Below, in pieces: positions 9,629 to 16,188 of a stretch of DNA of 16,188 nucleotides. Made by a program: the position numbers and the translations under genes. The notes under the pieces were generated by a model. The model did not search any database, was not told where the DNA came from, and was given only the letters and a program-made list of their open reading frames with translations. The DNA comes from Cylindrotheca closterium (Eukaryota > Bacillariophyta > Bacillariophyceae > Bacillariales > Bacillariaceae): contig CAKOGP040002125.1 in the NCBI GenBank assembly GCA_933822405.4, positions 1 to 16,188 of the forward strand, written 5' to 3'. Position 1 is the first letter of the stretch; each line of letters begins with the position of its first letter.

Positions 9629-9667
9629 AGTACCTGGTACGATACTAGTACACGTGTACCAGGTACC
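9629..9667. repeat. 11-bp inverted repeat with central CACGTG
   Basis: The arms GTACCTGGTAC (9630-9640) and GTACCAGGTAC (9656-9666) are exact reverse complements separated by 15 bases. ACTAGTAC also occurs twice as a direct repeat (9626-9633 and 9644-9651), and CACGTG, an E-box/G-box core, is at 9651-9656. It lies between the stop of copy B (9576) and the PRP38 gene, so it may belong to the PRP38 promoter or to the end of copy B. No factor can be assigned with confidence. Confidence 0.5.
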
Positions 9668-9856
9668 TACTGCCAATGACTGCAAGATTTTAGATTTGGA
9701 TTGAGCTCAGAGCTCGAGCTCATTTCTTCAGATGAGCGACTGTCTGTCCGTCGCGTCGTCTCCCTTTTTGTTCCCACGAACAGTTTGGTACTATTCATGG
9801 TAACAACATCATCGTCACTCTTCACTGATTGGGAGACCCTTCGTTCATTCCTAACC

Positions 9857-11502
9857 ATGTCGAGATCAGCACTATGGCGCCAAGAGGGTAACGTGAAGGG
9901 TAGACAGCGGGAAGCGGAAGAATTATTTCAACTTGCTGTCGAAGAGGGTAGGGTACGCGTAGTCGTGAACTGTCTTCAATTGGCTTCGTCACACTATTAT
10001 CTAACGAATGTTTGTTTGCGCTAATCCCTCAGAATACTCGACAGAAGAATCTTTTGCAACTATGGGGTCCTGATGATTCTTTTCACTTTAATCCTATGCT
10101 TTTGCAGAATATAATCCAGTCAAACTATTTCCAGAAATGTTGTCGTGATATCACCGACTGGAACATGCTCGTGGATGAGATCTATTATCAAGTGAAACAC
10201 TTGCAACCTTGGGCAGCAGGTGCGTTTGCAATCATACATGTGGAATTCTCAGATTGCATTTCTCTCGCTTAACATCGTTTTCCCTGCGTCATAGGTTCGA
10301 ACAAAGAACCATCGACTGCCTTTTGTTTGCTACTTCGATTGCTCACTCTGCGGTGTACTGAAAAGCAAATGCAGCTTATGCTGGATCATGCAGATAGTCC
10401 CTACATTAGAGCCATTGGTTTTCTCTATCTAAGGTACGCTGGAGACCCAAAGTCGGTTTGGAATTGGATCGAGCCTTACCTGTATGATGAAGAGCCAGTC
10501 CAAGTCGAAGCAAGTGCCTCGAAACGAAAAGAAACCATTGGCGACTTTGTTCGAATGCTCTACGGAAGTCGAAACAATTATCATGGGACGATGCTACCCC
10601 GGTTGCCGATTCAAATTGAACGAGAAATCAAGGTCAAGTTGTTACAAGCGGAAAAGATTGAGCAAAGGGCACAGAAACATCTAGCAGATCGAACGACGAT
10701 GGACTATTTCAAGAAATTAGGCTCAAAGTGCCAGGCACTTTATGGTGACGAGGAAAATCCCGTTACTTGGTATGAAGCTGTTGTCGACAGGGTGATTACG
10801 ACAAACGAAAAGACCATGGAACCGTTGCGAGCCCCCAAATTTGTTGTGCACTTCCCTGAATACGGCAACACGGAAACAGTCGAGCTTGGAGAAATGGAAA
10901 TGCCTGGTCTCAATACTGACGACGCTCCTGTTAGAGGTGGCTTTTCAGAAAGAGAAAGCGACCGGAATTATTCGCGCGGCAGAGACAACCGAGGATACCA
11001 CTCGTCGGACAGTGGGAAGGGATACAATGACAGAGATCGAGACGGCAGGGGCTACCGTGCACAAACTCCCAACGACCGAGGATATGGTGGTGGCAGGGGC
11101 TATCGAGGCGGTCGGGATAATGCTTCAAGAAAAGGTGACGGCCGATGGGAGCGGGACAGTGGGCGAGATCGCGGCGGTGGAAGGACGCGACCTGGTGGTG
11201 CTGGAATGCCGAGTGAGGGCGATTTGTACGAAGAAGTCCGCCGTCGGGAGCGCGATACTGTGGCAGCCAGCTCGAGAAGCCAGTATTCAAGAAGATCCCA
11301 AAGTACAAAAGAAAGCATTTCGAAACATCACTATCGGGAGTCAGAAAGGGGGCATGCCGGTCGAGCTCATGGAGCGCCGCAAAGGGATGCGCAACGACGG
11401 AGTGTCAACGAAAGCGAAGCTCCTGCTCCAAAGAGAAAAAGCCCAGAAGAGATTGCAGCTATTCAAGCAAAGAAGAGAAAGCTGATGGCCAAATATGGAT
11501 GA
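9857..11502 (+). CDS. PRPF38B: PRP38B-type pre-mRNA splicing factor with Tudor-like domain and RGG/RS tail
   Basis: Three exons: about 9857-9952, 10033-10219 and 10295-11502, giving about 496 residues. Intron 2 (75 bp, GTGCGT...TAG) is firm because it joins LQPWAAG to SNKEPSTAFCLLLRLL inside the PRP38 domain. Exon 1 is less sure: the ATG at 9857 fits in frame, but donors at 9953, 9959 and 9965 all keep phase, so the N-terminal residue count may vary by up to four. PRP38 proteins belong to the U4/U6.U5 tri-snRNP B-complex and are needed for spliceosome activation. The domain (about residues 33-200) carries NLLQLWG, DEIYYQVKHLQPW and DSPYIRAIGFLYLRY, which is the 38B rather than the 38A type. 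At about residues 236-296 there is a Tudor/SMN-like module (GSKCQALY...WYEAVV...FPEYGNTETV). The tail from about residue 308 is RGG-, GRG- and RS-rich and ends in a basic KKRKLMAKYG. Tudor folds bind methylated arginine, so the tail could be an in cis ligand; this is inference. Confidence 0.9.
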
Positions 11503-11619
11503 TTTTTGTTCTATTTTAAGACACTTAGCTGGTGGTTCTTGTCTTCTATGTATTGTTATCATGAGGATCACGTGCCGTCCTTGCAGCCTTGCTTTGCTGT
11601 TCCCTACTTTGCAAGTTTG
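11503..11619. other. Short convergent spacer between PRP38B and NRT2 copy A
   Basis: Only 117 bases separate the two stop codons, so the 3' untranslated regions of the convergent genes probably overlap. No separate gene fits here. Confidence 0.5.
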
Positions 11620-13314
11620 CTATTGCCGAATATTCGTCAAATTATTTCTTTTCTGCGTTTGAGTCTCTACTGAGTCTTTTCCAAACAGGATACATCGGTG
11701 TCCATCGATTGTAATGAAAATGGTTGTAACTGCAGACGCCAAGATTGAGCATCCCATGATGAAGAACGCCTTTCGTTCATCGATTTCTTGGTCACGGAAA
11801 GCCATTCCAAAGGCAACTGCCCCGAGGTTGCCTCCAGCACCGACAATTCCAGTAACAGCTCCCAAGGCATCTGGATCAACATATGGCACAATGCCATATG
11901 TTGAACCCTCAGCGGCTTGAACAAACATGGAGAAGAACACCATAATGTTGATAGATTCAATGAGCGAGTTAGAGTTTGCAAAGATCAAAACCAAACCACC
12001 TTCGAGAATGAGCAGGACTAGTTGTGCGTAGAGGCGTCCCCGCATTCCCCCTACAGAATTTTGCAAAGAAGAAGATAGTGAGTCGCTGAGTGGGTGGACA
12101 TTTTCGAAAGGTTATCGAGAAAACGCAACTTACATTTCATATTCAAGATATCGGAAATCCACCCCCCAAGCCCCCGAGCGAAGAGGTTCATCCACCCAAA
12201 GATGGAGGCAATGGCAGCTGACTCATCGGTGGTCAACCGATAAGTGTCGTGGAAGTACGCTGCTGCGGCACTGTTCATTGTCAGCTCGACGCCAAAGCAG
12301 CAACCGTATTGAATCAATAAGATCCATGTATTGATATTGTAAAATCCCTTTCGGAATGATTGAATCGCGGAAGGATCACCCATGCTTCCATTCTTTTTCA
12401 GCTCGTTGAAATTTCCCTTGGGTGTATCATCGCTGAGCTTGTAAATGAAGACTCCCGTGATGACAGCGAGTACAGCTGGAAAAATGCAAACAGTGCGCCA
12501 TGCATTTTCTGTTGGATTATCAGTACCTTTGAAAATTTCTTTGAACAATGGGAAGAGTAATGTTCCAACCAATAGTTGGGTGACGCCAGCACCAAGATTT
12601 CCCCATCCTGCAACAAGACCGTTGGCAGTAGCGACAATCTCCTTGGTGAACATCGAGGAGGTCCAGTATTGACACATTACAAAGGTACCGCCAGCAAGAC
12701 CAATGAATGAGCGAATGATCGTAAGTCCAGTTGTAGTATGCACAAAGCCAATGCAAGCCGCAGGAATGGCCGATACACCAAGAACCACAGCAAATAGAAT
12801 TCGTGGACCAACTTTATCACAGAGTGGCCCCAAGAGGACACGCATGAAGATTGTTCCAGTAACATTCGCGATATTAGACGTCCAGATTTCTTCATTGGAA
12901 AGTCCCAGACTTTTCTGAATCTCTGGAATCAAAGGTGTGATTGAAAACCATACAAAGAACGCAACGAAGAAGGCAAACCATGAACAATGAAATGCCCTCA
13001 TGTGAGGACGCTCAAAGTTACAGAGCAACTAGAAAGATAGGATCGCAACACTGTACTGTGAGATAACAGCCCGGGAAGGATGCGTCAAAGTTCCTTTAGA
13101 CTTACGATTTCGGTTGCTTTGTCATCTTGAAGTCGATCGACTTCAATCGGGTATTTGTCATACTTTTTCCAACCGGTCTGCAGGAATGGGGTAAGATAAC
13201 GATAGCGATAAGACATAGAAACATACATAGACAAAGCAGATTTCGATACACCGTCATTCTTACAGCGGATCCTGTATCGACTTCGGTGCGTGTAACAGAA
13301 CGAGAAGAGGTCAT
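11620..13314 (-). CDS. NRT2: NRT2-family high-affinity nitrate transporter, copy A
   Basis: Four exons on the minus strand: 13264-13314, 13106-13177, 12134-13028 and 11620-12050. The introns are 86, 77 and 83 bp, and the product is 482 residues. NRT2/NNP proteins of the major facilitator superfamily import nitrate, and sometimes nitrite, with protons across the plasma membrane. The first exon encodes 17 residues and the second 24, ending in a Glu-Ile next to the conserved LLCNFERPHMRAF lead into helix 1. Helix 2 has the substrate-binding Arg104 and the MFS GPLCDKVGPR motif. The first nitrate signature is AGWGNLGAG (from residue 181), the second substrate Arg is Arg326 in FARGLGG, and the second signature GAGGNLGAV starts at about residue 410. 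Intron 3 splits a Trp codon directly before GMRGR. All twelve helices appear present, so the protein should be functional. NRT2 is usually induced by low nitrogen and repressed by ammonium; no element is assigned. Confidence 0.95.
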
Positions 13315-13776
13315 CTTACTGTATAGCGTTTGTTGTGGTGGAAGCCAAAATAATGTGTTTTTATCCGTAGGGGTGCAACTGTACCACCTCCAGCTCCGGC
13401 GGAATTTTGAATTTCCTGTTGGGGAATGTGGTACGAATTTGAGGCGAATGGAGGCTGTTCGACAAGTGTTAAGTGTGAACATCTTTATTTTTGAAATTGC
13501 ATCTTCTCTGATATATGGCGGGTCGACACTGCTCTAATTGAATTAATGATCGTTATTTGAAACAACAGAATCGTGATGTCAAAAGCTGCTCGTGTTCTTG
13601 GTGAGACGGTTCTCTTTTTCGTTCGGTATCAACTGTGGTCAAGAAGAAAGACTTCACAAACTTTGAAATGAAAACCATCTATTTTAAAAATCTGTTGTTC
13701 CCGATGCAACTAGGAAACTGATGACAGCCACCACAGGAATATGAAAACTGTGCCTTGAACTCCAGCACCGATGCGC
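13315..13776. promoter_or_regulatory. Spacer between the two NRT2 genes: promoter of copy A
   Basis: These 462 bases lie between the stop of copy B and the start of copy A, both on the minus strand, so they hold the copy B 3' untranslated region and the copy A promoter. A plus-strand open frame at 13127-13537 overlaps the first two exons of copy A and has no recognisable domain. No nitrogen-response element could be named. Confidence 0.5.
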
Positions 13777-15679
13777 TCAGTGCCCACCAAACGATCGAGG
13801 ATTTCCACGCTCCCGCTTATTCTCCTCGTCATCTTTGCCACAAAGGATACCGCGGTGGCCTTTGATGATAATGAAGACAGAAAGGAGTGCAGAAAACATG
13901 ATTGTACCACCCATGATGACGAATGCCGTTCGATCATCGATTGATTCCGATCGGAACGCCAGGGCAAATGCAACGGCCCCGACATTACCTCCAGCGCCAA
14001 CGATTCCAGTCACCGATCCAGTAGCCTCCTCATCAACATAAGGAATGATTCCATAAGTGGATCCTTCCGCCGCTTGGACAAAGATGGAGAAGAACACCAT
14101 CACATTGATGGCCCCAATGAGTGAATCCGAATGGGCAAAGAAGAGCACCAATGCACCTTCCAAGAGCAAAAAGGCGAATTGTGCAAAGATGCGTCCTCGC
14201 ATGCCCCCTACATCATTGAGAAGGGAACGATCAGAAGTGAATGTGAGCAGCAGGTATTGATAATAGACAATGCATAACTTGCGATCGAAATGAATCGACT
14301 AGAGGGTTCGTCCATTGCAAAAGCGGATAAAGAAATCTCCCACGTTTGAAATGGCAAGACAACATGCAGAAATTGGCACTTACATTTCATGTTGAGCACA
14401 TCTGAGGCCCATCCTCCAAGGCCTCTAGCGAAGAGGTTCATCCATCCAAATAGGGACGCAATCGTTCCCGCATCTTCGGTGGTCAATCGGAACTTATCAT
14501 GAAAGTACAAGGCAGCAGCGCTGTTCATGGTGAGCTCGACACCAAAGCAACACGCGTATTGGATGAACAAAACCCAAGTGTTGAAGTTAAAAGACCCTTT
14601 GCAGAAAGACTGCACAGCGTTGACTTCTTGCATTGTTCCGTGCTCCTTCAATTCCTTGTAGTTTCCCTTTGGACAATCATCGCTTATTCGATAGATCATA
14701 ATGCCAGTGCCAAAGGCAATAATCGCAGGGACAATGCAAACCGTTCTCCACGCGGCCTCGGCAGGATTATCATTGCTCTTGAAGATCTCCTTAAAGAGTG
14801 GGAAGAGTGCAGTTCCTAGAATAAGATTGGTGACACCGGCTCCAAGGTTTCCCCATCCACCAACTAGGGCATTCGCGGATCCAACAATCTCCTTGGTAAA
14901 CATGATACTGGTCCAGTATTGACACATGACAAAAGATCCACCCGCAACTCCAATAAAGAGACGAAGTAGAATCAGACCCAGGGAATTTTGAATCAAACCG
15001 GTACAAGCAGTTGGTATGGCAGCAAAACATAGAACACCAGTGAACAGTACACGAGGTCCGACTTTGTCACATAGCGGTCCGAGGATAAAGCGCACAATGA
15101 CTGTTCCTGCAACGTTGGCAATGTTGGAATTCCAAATGTCCTCCTTGGTCAATCGAAGTGACTTTCGAATCTCTGGCAATAATGGACCAATCGAGAACCA
15201 GATGAAGAAGGCAACGAAAAAGGCAAACCTAAGAATACAAGCAAGCGATTGAATGACTGTGAGAAACGATGACATGGTAATGATGGAAGAAATCTCGAAT
15301 CAATTCTTTGACGCACCATGAACAATGGAAGGCTCGCATATGTGGCCTCGAAAAGTCACACAACATCTGAGAATTCGGATCGACAAGAAGAACAACACTT
15401 GTTTGTGAGGATAAGAAAACGGACGGGAAGAATGAATCATTATTGAATTTGACGTACAATTTCCTTTGATTTGTCGCCCTGATCTGGATCGACATCCAAT
15501 GGATACCTCCTGTATTTCTTCCACTCGCGTTGATCCTCCTCATCTTGTCGCTGCGAATAGAAGTCGACAGTGTGAGATTTCGGTCGAAAAGGAACATTAT
15601 TCATTTCAAGTTAAAGATTCATTCTCACCTCATTCTCTAGTGCATTGGGATTCATCTCAACTTGAACACTATTAGCCAT
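13777..15679 (-). CDS. NRT2: NRT2-family high-affinity nitrate transporter, copy B
   Basis: Five exons on the minus strand: 15629-15679, 15458-15550, 15317-15366, 14384-15228 and 13777-14207. The introns are 78, 91, 88 and 176 bp, and the product is 489 residues. It is collinear with the tandem copy downstream, with the same phase-0 junctions after the 17-residue first exon and after the second exon, and the same phase-1 junction at Trp before GMRGR. It has one further phase-2 intron (15229-15316) that splits the Trp codon of HCSW-FAFF; copy A has no intron there. Exon 2 is 31 residues instead of 24, which accounts for the whole length difference. Key residues are kept: Arg111 in helix 2, Arg333 in FARGLGG, the AGW-equivalent GGWGNLGAG signature (from about 188) and GAGGNVGAV (from about 417). 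The C-terminal tails of the two copies differ, as do the first 17 residues, so regulation or trafficking may have diverged. Confidence 0.95.
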
Positions 15680-16165
15680 CGTAACTGCGATAAGGACGCT
15701 TTGTTGTGATTCGTGGCTTGGTACTGTGTGAAGGCGTATTTACGTTGTTGTTGGTCAGTGTTGTCAGGGACAATAATACCTGGCAAGGTCATTTCCATTT
15801 TGATTGCACGGTCCAAATTCGACTTTCTGAATCGAGTATCACATAAATAGAGTTTCGAAGTTACTTAACATGCGGTGCCACGTGCGCGCTTTTGATTAGA
15901 TGTCGAATATAGAATCCCTTCAGGACGAAACTATTTATCAAGCAATCTTCCCAAATCAGTGAGGAACCGAAGAAAAATCTCTTCTACGATAGCGGTACTA
16001 TGATAGAGCGCAATCATCTTCTTTGGGGAGACATCCACAAATGTCATTTCATCCACTCTAGAGACCTCCAAAAAGCTTCCCCCATTCTCAATTCATCATT
16101 TTGGAAAAATCGTCACAGTCAAGAAAAAGAACAAGGAACGTTCTCGTATCAGAACACACACCCAC
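15680..16165. promoter_or_regulatory. Upstream region of NRT2 copy B, probably a divergent promoter
   Basis: These 486 bases precede the NRT2 copy B start. If the ATG at 16166 is real, they also serve a gene on the other strand. The right-hand part (about 16060-16165) is A- and C-rich with ACACACACCCAC directly before that ATG, which resembles a diatom 5' leader. I recognise no specific nitrogen-response site. Confidence 0.45.
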
Positions 16166-16188
16166 ATGAATCAAGGTCCAGCACCACC
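16166..16188 (+). CDS. Possible start of a divergent gene, cut by the window edge
   Basis: An ATG after ACACCCAC opens a frame reading MNQGPAP before the window ends. The ATG context, the leader-like upstream sequence and the position in front of a divergent gene suggest a translation start, but seven codons cannot identify a product. Confidence 0.3.

Noticed and set aside
10841..11485. 214-codon open frame within the PRP38B tail
   Set aside because: It is the shifted frame of the Arg/Gly-rich repeat region, whose composition suppresses stops in other frames. The PRP38B frame continues through it to a sensible C-terminus.
13127..13537. 136-codon plus-strand open frame near the NRT2 copy A start
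   Set aside because: It overlaps the first two exons of copy A on the other strand and has no family resemblance.
1..16188. A mobile element, viral insertion or biosynthetic gene cluster explaining the window
   Set aside because: No transposase, integrase, reverse transcriptase, terminal repeats or capsid-like genes were seen. The genes belong to unrelated nuclear functions, with introns of one style throughout.

Overview
The window looks like nuclear DNA of a diatom, most likely a pennate one; the species cannot be named from sequence alone. The evidence is as follows. Every recognisable gene is monocistronic. All but one are split by short GT-AG introns: 13 in total, 12 of them 75-112 bp and one 176 bp. 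The chlorophyll-synthesis enzyme carries a signal peptide ending in a Ser-Ala-Phe junction, the hallmark of diatom-type plastid import. A secreted M11 protease is joined to a VWD-like domain, and there is a tandem pair of NRT2 nitrate transporters. Genes lie on both strands with short spacers. There is no operon structure, and I saw no rRNA, tRNA, CRISPR array, insertion sequence or transposon.

Layout, left to right. 1-497 is an upstream region. 498-2772 (+) is a secreted gametolysin-type (M11) metalloprotease with one intron. 3145-4527 (+) is light-dependent protochlorophyllide oxidoreductase (POR) with one intron. 5043-5840 (-) is a VAMP7-like longin R-SNARE without introns. 6246-7601 (+) and 8208-9576 (+) are tandem paralogues of a type II membrane protein with a glycosyltransferase-like lumenal domain, each with one phase-2 intron at the same site. 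9857-11502 (+) is a PRP38B-type splicing factor carrying an additional Tudor-like domain and an RGG/RS tail, with two introns. 11620-13314 (-) and 13777-15679 (-) are tandem NRT2 high-affinity nitrate transporters with three and four introns. A divergent plus-strand gene may begin at 16166 and run off the right edge.

Splice junctions were worked out by hand. In every case the GT-AG boundaries restore a continuous frame through a recognisable family motif. The exception is exon 1 of the PRP38 gene, where several donor sites fit equally well.

Functionally this is an ordinary neighbourhood of unrelated housekeeping and environmental-response genes, not a pathway cluster. NRT2 brings nitrate across the plasma membrane, POR makes chlorophyllide in the plastid, the R-SNARE and the two glycosyltransferase-like proteins belong to the secretory system, and the M11 protease is secreted. 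The two gene duplications are the most informative features. The NRT2 pair differs by one intron. The glycosyltransferase-like pair keeps its lumenal domain but has diverged in its Lys-rich stem. The PRP38B-Tudor-RGG architecture and the glycosyltransferase-like family are the best candidates for something under-described. I did not find convincing evidence for a wholly new multi-gene system.
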